From NCBI GenBank assembly GCA_934630515.1, contig CAKTVV010000006.1, positions 1 to 64,000 of the forward strand: a stretch of DNA of 64,000 nt. The letters are read 5' to 3'. Positions 50,295 through 58,427 of the stretch are shown here, piece after piece (the first letter of the stretch is position 1; each line of letters begins with the position of its first letter). The notes beneath the pieces are model-generated. The model saw nothing but the letters and a program-made list of their open reading frames with translations, ran no database searches and was not told the DNA's origin. This DNA comes from an uncultured Eubacteriales bacterium. GTDB taxonomy: Bacteria > Bacillota > Clostridia > Oscillospirales > Acutalibacteraceae. Position numbers and translations under genes: made by a program.

Positions 50295-50795
50295 TTAATG
50301 TCCCAGCAGCGCCCCCAGCAGTCCGTAGGACACCGCCGACATGATGATGGTGGCAATGAGGATCCCCAGCAGGATGGCAGGCAGCGCCTTTTTCACCGGG
50401 ATCCCCAGCAGAGCGGCAATCAGCGCCCCCGTCCAGGCGCCGGTGCCTGGCAGCGGGATCCCCACGAACAGCGCCAGCCCCCAGAAATAGCCCTTTTCGA
50501 TCTTATCGCTTTTGCTCATGGCCTTTTTCTCGATCTTTTCCACCAGCGGACGGAACAGCTTGGTCTTTTTCATGGCGGTGAAGATCGGGGTGATGAACAG
50601 CAGGATAAACGGCACCGGAATCACGTTGCCGAGGATGCACAAGGGCACCGCCTTGAGAATACTCACGTTCAAAAGCGACGCCGCCAGCAGTCCGCCCCTC
50701 AGCTCCAGCAACGGCACCATAGAAATGATCAGCGCCACCAGCTCCCCGGACAGCCCGTGCAGCACCCCCATAAACCATTCTACTAATCCTGTCAT
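50295..50795 (-). CDS. small multi-drug export family membrane protein (COG2426)
   Basis: This 166-residue membrane protein has about four helices and family marks ISMVPLLELRGGLLAASLL near the start and WGLALFVGIPLPGTGAWTGALIAALLGI later. The family (PF06695) is named for drug export but its function is not established; the fold is DedA-like. The ATG at 50795 is eight bases after GAGG; a GTG earlier lies in that site. It is an isolated gene or the first of a unit with the S1-domain gene 63 bases downstream. Confidence 0.88.
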   Translation of the reverse strand: MTGLVEWFMGVLHGLSGELVALIISMVPLLELRGGLLAASLLNVSILKAVPLCILGNVIPVPFILLFITPIFTAMKKTKLFRPLVEKIEKKAMSKSDKIEKGYFWGLALFVGIPLPGTGAWTGALIAALLGIPVKKALPAILLGILIATIIMSAVSYGLLGALLGH

Positions 50796-51173
50796 CGGTA
50801 TCACCTCATGCGTGTCTTGGCGGACTGCGTCCGTCGATCGCAGCGAACAGATCGCCGTATCCCAGCATCATTTTATCACGCCTCCCCGAAAATTTCCACC
50901 ATTATGCCGGATTTAGTTGTAAATTATTTGTGAAGTTGCCGGAGACTCCCCTGCCACGCTCTCCGTTTCGGCGATTCGTCTTGACATCGGAGCCGCTTTT
51001 CAGTATACCAGAGAAGGGCTGTCGTATCCTGCCATAATGGGGGATGCCCCTGCCCGTTTCTCCGGAACGTCCGACAGAAATAGACAATTCTACACCCATT
51101 TTATCCATCTATACAAATCATTTTCGCCTGTTCCGTGCTATGATACCAGTGTAATCTTATGTAGAGGAGCCGC
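50796..51173. other. intergenic region between divergent genes with nagB promoter and long leader
   Basis: Divergent genes leave about 380 bases. The only clear element is a plus-strand promoter at 50981-51009. The downstream 160 bases show no known riboswitch motif. A 47-codon open frame from 51038 lacks a ribosome site and is not accepted as a gene. Confidence 0.5.
50981..51009 (+). promoter_or_regulatory. sigma-A promoter upstream of nagB
   Basis: A perfect TTGACA (50981-50986), a 17-base spacer and TATACC (51004-51009). It would give a nagB leader of about 155 bases. Confidence 0.6.
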
Positions 51174-51887
51174 ATGACTATGAAGATCCTGCATGAAAAA
51201 AACTACGATGCCATGAGCGCCCGTGCCGCTGAGCTGTTGGCTGCTCAGGTGCTTTTGAAGCCCGCCTGTGTGCTGGGACTGGCGACCGGCTCCTCGCCGG
51301 TGGGAATGTACCGGCGGCTGGCGGAGCAATACCGGCAGGGGCAGCTGGATTTTTCCGCCGTCACCTCCGTCAATCTGGATGAATACTGCGGGCTGTCCCC
51401 GGAGGATCCCCAGAGCTACCGCTATTTTATGGAGGAGAACCTGTTCCGCCACATCAATATCCGCCGGGAGAACACCTTTGTCCCCGACGGGCTGAACCCG
51501 GATCACGCCGCCGTGTGCGCCGCCTATGACGCCCGCATTGCGGCGCTGGGCGGTATCGACCTGCAGGTGCTGGGCATCGGCAACAACGGGCATATCGGCT
51601 TCAACGAGCCGGACGACCATTTCACCGTAGGCACCCATGTGGTGGCTCTGAAGGAGTCCACTATTCAGGCAAACGCCCGTTTCTTTGAGGACATTGCACA
51701 GGTACCCACCCACGCCGTCACCATGGGCATGGGCGCTATCCTGCAGGCGAAACGGATCCTCCTGCTGGCAGGAGCGGAAAAGGCTGCCATCGTCCGGCAG
51801 GCGATGGAGGGACCGGTGACACCGCAGGTGCCCGCCTCCCTGCTGCAGCTGCACCCGAATGTGACCATCGTGCAGGCCGACGCCTGA
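51174..51887 (+). CDS. nagB: glucosamine-6-phosphate deaminase
   Basis: NagB converts glucosamine-6-phosphate to fructose-6-phosphate and ammonia, feeding amino sugars into glycolysis. The 237-residue protein has GLATGSSPVGMYRRL (about 35-49), VNLDEYCGLSPEDPQSYRYFM (about 66-86) with the catalytic Asp, and LGIGNNGHIGFNEP (about 131-144) with the active-site His. Length is usual for the short Gram-positive form. AGGAG fits either ATG at 51174 (close) or 51180 (10 bases). No nagA is seen in the window. Confidence 0.95.
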   Translation: MTMKILHEKNYDAMSARAAELLAAQVLLKPACVLGLATGSSPVGMYRRLAEQYRQGQLDFSAVTSVNLDEYCGLSPEDPQSYRYFMEENLFRHINIRRENTFVPDGLNPDHAAVCAAYDARIAALGGIDLQVLGIGNNGHIGFNEPDDHFTVGTHVVALKESTIQANARFFEDIAQVPTHAVTMGMGAILQAKRILLLAGAEKAAIVRQAMEGPVTPQVPASLLQLHPNVTIVQADA

Positions 51888-51904
51888 CACTATATACAAA
51901 AACC

Positions 51905-51938
51905 AAATCCCGCCGCCCGGTATCGGGCGGCGGGATTT
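51905..51938. terminator. bidirectional terminator between nagB and the alpha-galactosidase gene
   Basis: A perfect 15-bp stem AAATCCCGCCGCCCG (51905-51919) with 51924-51938 and a GTAT loop, followed by TTTATT on plus. The A-run serves as a T-run on minus. Confidence 0.9.
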
Positions 51939-51963
51939 TATTATGGAGCTTTTGAGCGGTCAC

Positions 51964-53934
51964 TCATTTTTGCATCCGATAGAACCACAGCTTGGCGGTG
52001 CGGGGCGCATCCACCGTCACCGGTAAGCCCCGCTCCAGCAGGGTCTTGCCGTCCAGCACCACCGTGGCGGCATCGTCGGCGTCGGTGAAGACATATTGCC
52101 GCTCCGGCTCCAGCCCCCGCAGCGGGAATTGTGCCGCCGTGAACGGGGTGCGTTCGTGGGCAAACACCTGCACGATCCCGCTTTGCTGCTCCGGACAATG
52201 ATACTGCACCCCGTTCCAGCCGCAGGGGTCGTCGTTGGGGGTGGTGAGGGGATACAGGTCGCCGCTGAGATAGGAACGCACCCGGAGATACTCCTCCCCA
52301 TAGCGTCGGAACCACTCCAGCTGCTCCGGGGGGCTGCTTAGGGCGTTCCGCAGAAAGCGAACCGCTATTCCCGGCGCATAGGTGCTGCGGAATCGGTAGA
52401 TATCCCCATCCAGATCCCGTCCGGTGCCGCTGCCGGAATAAGGCATCCACGCCCCAAAGAAGCAGCTGTGAGTCTGCGCCGTTTCAGGGGGATAATTTTC
52501 CAGACAGTACATATCGCTGCGCCACAGCGGCACCGAACGGCGCAGCGTCTCTATGTCGATGCGCCGCCCCCCGCTGGCGCAGTTGTCGATCAACAGATGA
52601 GGGAACCGCTCCAGCAGCGCATCCCACAGGCGATACAGCCCCATAATGTGGCGGATCTCGTGCAGCCCTCGACGGTCGGGGGCGTCATTCTCCCGCCAGA
52701 AGGGCAGCGGAGACATGTTGAAATCCTGCCGATAGCCGTCGATCTGCAATTCCTCGATGCGCTCCGAAAGCTGTGCAAAGCACCATTGCCACGCCTGCTC
52801 ATTCCCCAGATCCAGCAGCCAATCGACGCAATCCTCGGACAGCTTCAGAAAGTATTCCGGATGCTCCCGGGCAATGGGCGTTTTCCGACGCACCCGCTCC
52901 GGCTCAAACCACAGCAAGAACTTTTTCCCTGCCTCGTGAACCGCCCGGCTCACCTGCCGCAGCCCGTCGGGATGACGGTGAAGATTCACCCGCCAATCGC
53001 CGGTTTCCTCGCCCCAGTTCCCCTCAAATGCATTGGTGGAATCCTGCCCCGATACACCATACCACCCGGCATCCAGCCAGATATACTCCACCGGCAGTTG
53101 ATATTGCTGCACCAGCTCCAAACGCTCCAGCACACCCTGCGTGGACATACCGCCCCAGAGGCTCAGGCTAAAGGGCACCTGCTCCGGGACGCCGATGGGC
53201 GAAAAATGGGTGCGTACCAGCCGCCGCCAGCGGTTTTGCCCCTCGACGGCGTCGCCGGTATACCGCAGCAGCACAAAGGAGGAGGTGCGGATTTTCTCCC
53301 CGGGCTGCAGTCGGAAATGGGTATCCTCCAGCCCGGTGCAGACCCGCACCGCTGCCGCCCCGCAGGGGCGGGACACGCTGCAATTCCACTGTCCCGACCA
53401 GCCGATGGCAAAGAAGACACCCCGCCCGTTTTCATAGAGATGGAAAAAGGGCGCCGCCTGCTCCGAAGAGCGCCCGCCGGAGGTGGCGAACCGCTGGGTC
53501 TCCCCCGCATCCAGCTCGTGGACATAGGAGCCGGCGTTCATTTCATTCATTGGGCAGCCAAATTCATCGCTGCGGATCAGCGAGCCGATGGGTGCCTCCA
53601 GCCACAGCGCCTCCTCCGGTGCCGGCAGATAGCCGGTGCGCCATTTGGTGGGCGTCTCCCGCCGGGTGCAGGGCAGCTCCAGGTCCGCATCCCGTATTTC
53701 CGACAGGATACCGCTGGGGGCTGCGCCGGCATGCTCAAACCAGGTGACCCATTCATAGGCATCAAAGCCCGCCAGCCGCCGTGCTGCATGGGTCACGGTC
53801 AGCCCGTCCGGGAGTCGGTACACGGTGGTACGGGTATCGCCGCTTTCCGTCACCTCCACCGTTTTCTCCTGATCGGCAAAAGGCTTACCGTCATACAAAA
53901 AGGAAAACTGCGGGGTATTGCGTAAAAATTCCAT
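51964..53934 (-). CDS. alpha-galactosidase, GH36 family
   Basis: This 656-residue enzyme releases terminal alpha-galactose from melibiose and raffinose-type sugars. An N-terminal beta-sandwich is followed by the TIM barrel with LPVEYIWLDAGWYG, KFLLWFEPERV, IDGYRQDFN (nucleophile about D404), LIDNCASGGRRID (substrate segment) and PLWRSD (probable acid/base about D474), then a beta C-terminus. No signal peptide is present, so it acts on imported sugars. It follows the EamA transporter gene by 18 bases, and both lie divergent from an AraC regulator. Confidence 0.94.
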   Translation of the reverse strand: MEFLRNTPQFSFLYDGKPFADQEKTVEVTESGDTRTTVYRLPDGLTVTHAARRLAGFDAYEWVTWFEHAGAAPSGILSEIRDADLELPCTRRETPTKWRTGYLPAPEEALWLEAPIGSLIRSDEFGCPMNEMNAGSYVHELDAGETQRFATSGGRSSEQAAPFFHLYENGRGVFFAIGWSGQWNCSVSRPCGAAAVRVCTGLEDTHFRLQPGEKIRTSSFVLLRYTGDAVEGQNRWRRLVRTHFSPIGVPEQVPFSLSLWGGMSTQGVLERLELVQQYQLPVEYIWLDAGWYGVSGQDSTNAFEGNWGEETGDWRVNLHRHPDGLRQVSRAVHEAGKKFLLWFEPERVRRKTPIAREHPEYFLKLSEDCVDWLLDLGNEQAWQWCFAQLSERIEELQIDGYRQDFNMSPLPFWRENDAPDRRGLHEIRHIMGLYRLWDALLERFPHLLIDNCASGGRRIDIETLRRSVPLWRSDMYCLENYPPETAQTHSCFFGAWMPYSGSGTGRDLDGDIYRFRSTYAPGIAVRFLRNALSSPPEQLEWFRRYGEEYLRVRSYLSGDLYPLTTPNDDPCGWNGVQYHCPEQQSGIVQVFAHERTPFTAAQFPLRGLEPERQYVFTDADDAATVVLDGKTLLERGLPVTVDAPRTAKLWFYRMQK

Positions 53935-53952
53935 GGTTTCTCTCTCCTTTAC

Positions 53953-54831
53953 TCATATAAACAAGCCGGTGCCGACAACACACAGCCCGATGCCGATCCA
54001 CATTTTTCCTGAGACCCGCTCCCGGAAGAAGATCCATCCCGCCGCCACAGTCAGCAGAATGCTGCCGCCGGTGACGATCGGATACACCACCGTCGCCGGC
54101 AAAGCGGCAGCCGCCACCAGCTGACACAGATACGATCCGCCGCCCAGCAGCGCCGAGAGGGCGATCCATCCCACAACAGAAAGCGTCAGCGGCACTGGCG
54201 CCACCGACACCCCGGCGGACGGGCGGCGCAGCCGCAGCCCCAACAGCGCCACGGCACTGAAGACCGCCTTAAAGCAGCTGTTCAGCACCAGAAAGCTCAC
54301 CGCCGACACCCCGCCGGGATGCACCTGATGCACCTTGGAGACTACGCTGACAAAGCCGTTGAGCAAAAACACCAGCCCGCACAACCACAGCTGCCGCCGG
54401 TCGGCACATTTGCCGCCCCCATGGGTGATCCACACGGAAACCAGAATGAGCAGCAGCCCCAAAATTCCCCGCCAGGACACCGCTTCTCCCAAAAACAGCG
54501 CCCCAAAAAGATACGGCACCGTCATGCCGCCGCACATCAGGAAGACCGTATACAGCGCCACACTGTCCCGCCGCAGGATCTGAAAGCCCACCAGCGTATA
54601 GCCGACACACAGCGCCGCCGCAGCCGCCGCCATGACCACCGAATACGGAGACGCCTCCACCCGAAAGCCGCAGCCCGTCCAAAAGGCGGCTGCCGTGAAC
54701 AGCCCCAGCAGCAGATTGAACCGCAGCCCCGCCGCCAGAGCGGCACCCGCCTGCCGCTGATACACCTTGGTGACCGCAAAATTCAGCGCCAACAAGCCGT
54801 CCGCCAGCAGCAACAGCAGATAGTATTGCAT
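53953..54831 (-). CDS. EamA/DMT family transporter
   Basis: This 292-residue membrane protein has ten predicted helices in two EamA halves, starting MQYYLLLLLADGLLALNFAVTKVYQR and ending GKMWIGIGLCVVGTGLFI. The ATG at 54831 has AGGAGG eight bases upstream. Members move metabolites, amino acids or sugars. Its pairing with alpha-galactosidase suggests sugar uptake, but no specificity motif can be read. Confidence 0.88.
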   Translation of the reverse strand: MQYYLLLLLADGLLALNFAVTKVYQRQAGAALAAGLRFNLLLGLFTAAAFWTGCGFRVEASPYSVVMAAAAAALCVGYTLVGFQILRRDSVALYTVFLMCGGMTVPYLFGALFLGEAVSWRGILGLLLILVSVWITHGGGKCADRRQLWLCGLVFLLNGFVSVVSKVHQVHPGGVSAVSFLVLNSCFKAVFSAVALLGLRLRRPSAGVSVAPVPLTLSVVGWIALSALLGGGSYLCQLVAAAALPATVVYPIVTGGSILLTVAAGWIFFRERVSGKMWIGIGLCVVGTGLFI

Positions 54832-54883
54832 AGAAACCGCCTCCTTTCGCAACCACTATAGCACAAAAAACGGTATGGTTCTA

Positions 54884-54913
54884 TAGACAAATCGGCAGAA
54901 AGTATGCTATAAT
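54884..54913 (+). promoter_or_regulatory. sigma-A promoter of the second AraC gene
   Basis: TAGACA (54884-54889), an 18-base spacer and a perfect TATAAT (54908-54913), 33 bases before the GTG start. Confidence 0.65.
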
Positions 54914-54946
54914 CACCATACAAGATCCGTTAAGGAGGTTCTGCCC

Positions 54947-55750
54947 GTGAACCGATGCAGACGATCGACCTTTGATGTCATTCATCCCTTTTGGATGCAG
55001 GTCTCCTACTGTGAGCTGGATGCCCAGTCTAAGGAAAATGTCCGGGAGCACCATGTGCACCCGGAATGCGAGATCTACATCAATCTGACCGGCGATGTGG
55101 ATTTTATGGTGGAGGACCGGCTGTATCCGGTGGCGCCGGGGGATGTGATCCTCACCCGCCCCTATGAATACCACCACTGCATCTACCGCAGCAATGCCCT
55201 GCACAAGCATTTCTGGATCCTGTTTTCCTGCGAGGGGAACGAGGCACTGCTGGATCTGTTTTTCCGCCGTCCGGCAGGAGAAAACAACCGTCTCGTCCTG
55301 CCGCCTGCCGCCGCTGCCGAGCTGCTGGAGGTATGCCGGGCGCTGATGAAGGACGGCGCATCCTATCCGCTGTTTTTCCGGATGCTCAGTCTGCTGCAGA
55401 CGGGGGCAGCCCCCGCCCCCGCCGCCGTGCCGCTGCCTCCCGACGTGGTACAGACGCTGGAGACCCTCCACCGCCGCCTGACCGAGCCGCTTTCGATCTC
55501 GGCGCTGGCAGTGCAAAACCACGTCAGCCTGAATACGCTGGAGCGGCATTTCAAGGCGCATATCGGCATGACGCCCCAAGCCTATCTGCGCCAAAAGCGG
55601 CTGGCACGGGCGGCGGAGCTGCTGGCGCAGGGGCATTCGGTGAGCGATGCCTGCGTCCAAAGCGGATTTGCCGATTATTCCCATTTCATCGCCTTGTTCC
55701 GGCGGCATTTCGGCATATCTCCCCTGCAATATCAAAAGCAAAACGGCTGA
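54947..55750 (+). CDS. AraC family regulator of the alpha-galactosidase cluster
   Basis: This 267-residue regulator has a cupin sensor (HHVHPECEIYINLTGDVDFMVEDRLYPVAPGDVILTRPYEYHHCIY, with several metal-or-sugar-site His) and a C-terminal double HTH (SISALAVQNHVSLNTLERHFKAHIGMTPQAYLRQKRLARAAELL and SVSDACVQSGFADYSHFIALFRRHFGISPLQY). The start is the GTG at 54947, eight bases after AGGAGG. It is divergent from the EamA/GH36 pair, its probable target, by about 115 bases. Confidence 0.92.
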   Translation: MNRCRRSTFDVIHPFWMQVSYCELDAQSKENVREHHVHPECEIYINLTGDVDFMVEDRLYPVAPGDVILTRPYEYHHCIYRSNALHKHFWILFSCEGNEALLDLFFRRPAGENNRLVLPPAAAAELLEVCRALMKDGASYPLFFRMLSLLQTGAAPAPAAVPLPPDVVQTLETLHRRLTEPLSISALAVQNHVSLNTLERHFKAHIGMTPQAYLRQKRLARAAELLAQGHSVSDACVQSGFADYSHFIALFRRHFGISPLQYQKQNG

Positions 55751-55781
55751 ACCGCCGCCCGATACCGGGAGACGGTTTTTT
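55751..55781 (+). terminator. terminator of the AraC gene
   Basis: ACCGCCGCCCG pairs imperfectly with CGGGAGACGGT around ATAC and is followed by TTTTT. It starts directly after the stop codon. Confidence 0.7.
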
Positions 55782-55875
55782 CATGTGTGGACATAGCGGC
55801 GGACAGGCGGGCATATGCTGAAGTGGCAGCGCCCACACCGGCAGGCAGAAAAACAGCGAAATAACGGGGTTTTGG

Positions 55876-55904
55876 TTGACAGCCCTATCCGCACACGCTA
55901 TAAT
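55876..55904 (+). promoter_or_regulatory. consensus sigma-A promoter of feoAB
   Basis: Perfect TTGACA (55876-55881), 17 bases, perfect TATAAT (55899-55904). Such a strong promoter for an iron uptake operon implies repression. Confidence 0.9.
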
Positions 55905-55912
55905 AGCGGCAG

Positions 55913-55934
55913 AAAGTTAGTTTTACCTTACTTT
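55913..55934 (+). promoter_or_regulatory. candidate metal-repressor operator (DtxR/MntR-like)
   Basis: AAAGTTAG-N6-CTTACTTT is an 8-bp inverted repeat with one mismatch, starting nine bases after the -10. Position and half-site resemble DtxR-family sites on feo genes. The regulator itself is not in the window. Confidence 0.45.
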
Positions 55935-55959
55935 TTGAGGAGAAAGGAACCGTTCGTCT

Positions 55960-56190
55960 ATGACATTAGCACAATGCGCTGTGGGGCAAACCGCCCGCAT
56001 CGCCGCCGTCCACGGCACCGGAGCGCTGCGCTGCCGCCTGCTGGATATGGGGCTGATCCCCGGCACCGCCGTCGCCGTCATCAAGGTTGCTCCGATGGGC
56101 GACCCGATCGAAATACGTCTGCGGGGGTATGAGCTGACCCTGCGCAAGGAGGACGCCGCCCAGATCGACATTGAGGAGGCGCCGGTATGA
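55960..56190 (+). CDS. feoA: ferrous iron transport protein A
   Basis: This 76-residue SH3-like cytoplasmic protein assists FeoB. It has LAQCAVGQTARIAAVHGTGALRCRLLDMGLIPGTAVAVIKVAPMGDPIEIRLRGYELTLRKEDAAQI, covering the whole family pattern including the GxPI/RGxxLxLR part. It overlaps feoB by four bases (ATGA), so the two are translationally coupled. It follows a consensus promoter with a candidate metal-repressor site. Confidence 0.95.
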   Translation: MTLAQCAVGQTARIAAVHGTGALRCRLLDMGLIPGTAVAVIKVAPMGDPIEIRLRGYELTLRKEDAAQIDIEEAPV

Positions 56191-58190
56191 TCTTCGCATT
56201 GGTCGGTAATCAGAATTGCGGCAAAACCACCCTGTTCAACTGCCTCACCGGCTCCAACCAGCATGTGGGCAACTTCCCCGGCGTGACGGTGGATCAAAAA
56301 TCCGGCGAGGTGCGGGGCACAAAGGATTGCTCCGTGGTGGATCTGCCGGGCATCTATTCCATCCGTCCCTATTCCATCGAGGAGCGGGTGACCCGGGATT
56401 TTATCTTTAACCAGCACCCCGACGGCATCATCAACATCGTGGACGCCACCAATCTGGAGCGCAACCTCTATCTGACCCTCCAGCTGCTGGAGCTGCGACT
56501 GCCCATGGTGCTGGTGCTGAATATGATGGATGAGGTGCGGGGCAACGGCGGCAGCATCGACATCGCCGGACTGGAGCAGGCGCTGGGGGTGCCGGTCATC
56601 CCCGTCAGCGCCGCCAAGGGCGAAGGCATCTCCGAGGTGGTGGATACGATCGTGGCGGTCTCCCGCCAAAAGCAGCCGCCCCGGGTGCAGGATTTCTGTC
56701 CGGCGGGGCCGGTGCACCGGTGCATCCACGCCGTATCCCACATCATCGAGGATCACGCCGACCGGCTGGGGATCTCCGCCCGGTTCTGCGCCACCAAGGT
56801 GATCGAGGAGGATCCGGAATTCATCGAAAAGCTCCGGCTGGATCAAAACGAGTATGAGCTGATCGAGCATAGCGTGGTGGAGATGGAGACCGAGCGGGGG
56901 CTGGATCGCAACGCCGCCCTCGCCGATATGCGGTATAACTACATCGAGCGGGTATGCGCCCGCTGCGTCACCCGCGGGCAGGAAAGCCGGGAGCACCGCC
57001 GCAGCGTGAAGATCGACAGTGTGCTGACTAACCGGTATTTGGCGCTGCCCCTGTTCATTCTCATCATGCTGACGGTATTCTGGCTCACCTTCAACGTCAT
57101 CGGCGCCGCTCTGAGCGATTGGCTCTCGCTGGGCATCGACGCTCTCACCGGAGCCGTTGACCGAGGGCTGACCGCCTTGGAGATCAACCCGGTGGTACAC
57201 AGCCTGATCATCGACGGGATCTTCGCCGGCGTGGGCAGCGTGCTGGGCTTTCTGCCCATCATTGTGGTGCTATTCTTCTTTTTGTCGGTGCTGGAGGATA
57301 CCGGGTACATGGCACGGGTGGCGTTCGTCATGGACACCCTGCTGCGGCGCATCGGGCTGTCCGGGCGCAGCTTTGTGCCTATGCTCATCGGCTTCGGCTG
57401 CACCGTTCCGGCGGTGATGGCGAGCCGTACCCTGCCCTCGGAACGGGATCGGAAAATGACGATCCTGCTGACACCCTTTATGAGCTGCTCGGCAAAGATC
57501 CCCATCTACACCGTGTTCACCGCCGCCTTTTTCCCCCGCCACCAGCCCTTGGTCATGATCGGGCTGTATGTGGGCGGCATGGCAGCGGGGGTGCTGACGG
57601 CTCTGTTTTTCAAATCCTCCGTGCTGCGGGGCAAGCCTGCCCCCTTTGTCATGGAGCTGCCCAACTATCGGCTGCCCTCCGCCCGGAGCGTGTGCATGCT
57701 CATGTGGGAGAAGGCACGGGATTTTCTGCAAAAGGCTTTCACGGTGATCTTTCTGGCAACGGTCATCATCTGGTTCCTGCAATCCTTTGACCGGCGGCTC
57801 AACCCCGTCACCGACAGCGCCCAAAGCCTGCTGGCGACCATCGGACAGTGGATCGCACCGGTGTTCCGACCGCTGGGCTTCAGCGACTGGCGGGTGGCGA
57901 CGGCGCTGCTCACCGGCTTTACCGCCAAGGAGGCGGTGGTCAGCACTCTGGGCGTGCTGCTGGGCACCGGCACCGCCGAGCTGGGCGGCGCCCTCACCGG
58001 TCTGTTCACCCCCGCTGCGGCGCTGAGCTTTCTCACCTTTACGCTGCTGTATACTCCCTGCGTGGCAGCGGTCGCCGCTATCCGGCGGGAGCTGCACTCC
58101 ACCGTCAAAACGCTTGGCGTGGTGGCGTTTCAGTGCGGGATCGCCTGGGTCGCCGCCGGGGTGGTGTATATGATCGCCGGATGGCTGTGA
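56187..58190 (+). CDS. feoB: ferrous iron transporter FeoB
   Basis: This 667-residue Fe2+ transporter has an N-terminal GTPase domain: G1 GNQNCGKTT (about 7-15, the Cys variant common in Clostridia), GVTVDQKSGEV, G3 DLPGIYS, G4 NMMDE. A helical linker follows, then a membrane core with two gate motifs (LPIIVVLFFFLSVLEDTGYMARVAFVMD and GCTVPAVMASRT), and C-terminal helices. It is shorter than E. coli FeoB (773). It is translationally coupled to feoA. No FeoC is seen. Confidence 0.97.
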   Translation: MIFALVGNQNCGKTTLFNCLTGSNQHVGNFPGVTVDQKSGEVRGTKDCSVVDLPGIYSIRPYSIEERVTRDFIFNQHPDGIINIVDATNLERNLYLTLQLLELRLPMVLVLNMMDEVRGNGGSIDIAGLEQALGVPVIPVSAAKGEGISEVVDTIVAVSRQKQPPRVQDFCPAGPVHRCIHAVSHIIEDHADRLGISARFCATKVIEEDPEFIEKLRLDQNEYELIEHSVVEMETERGLDRNAALADMRYNYIERVCARCVTRGQESREHRRSVKIDSVLTNRYLALPLFILIMLTVFWLTFNVIGAALSDWLSLGIDALTGAVDRGLTALEINPVVHSLIIDGIFAGVGSVLGFLPIIVVLFFFLSVLEDTGYMARVAFVMDTLLRRIGLSGRSFVPMLIGFGCTVPAVMASRTLPSERDRKMTILLTPFMSCSAKIPIYTVFTAAFFPRHQPLVMIGLYVGGMAAGVLTALFFKSSVLRGKPAPFVMELPNYRLPSARSVCMLMWEKARDFLQKAFTVIFLATVIIWFLQSFDRRLNPVTDSAQSLLATIGQWIAPVFRPLGFSDWRVATALLTGFTAKEAVVSTLGVLLGTGTAELGGALTGLFTPAAALSFLTFTLLYTPCVAAVAAIRRELHSTVKTLGVVAFQCGIAWVAAGVVYMIAGWL

Positions 58191-58343
58191 CGGGGAGAGA
58201 CGCTGTATGAGTCCGGGAGACCCCACATACTGCCGGCGGCGGTGGGGGCGACCGCAGCCGCCGCTCCGGTACGGATGAACCGCCGGGAATTGCTGCTGCG
58301 GACGCAAAAATTGCTCCGATCACCGCAAAAAGCAGGAAACCGC

Positions 58344-58372
58344 TTGACAGCGGGGGCATCCCATAGTATGCT
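58344..58372 (+). promoter_or_regulatory. sigma-A promoter of the GH39 gene
   Basis: TTGACA (58344-58349), a 17-base spacer and TATGCT (58367-58372), 55 bases before the ATG. The 237-base gap after feoB holds no gene I can support. Confidence 0.7.
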
Positions 58373-58427
58373 GACCGTACATACTGCGGAATGCCCTCTT
58401 ATGCTGTATAAAAGGAGATGGTTTCTC

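Noticed and set aside
48495..50786. 763-codon plus-strand open frame opposite the peptide-binding and S1-domain genes
   Set aside because: Antisense shadow with the same His/Arg/Gln-rich composition as the others.
51038..51178. Short open frame of about 47 codons upstream of nagB
   Set aside because: No ribosome site, codon third positions look random, and it runs into the nagB start region.
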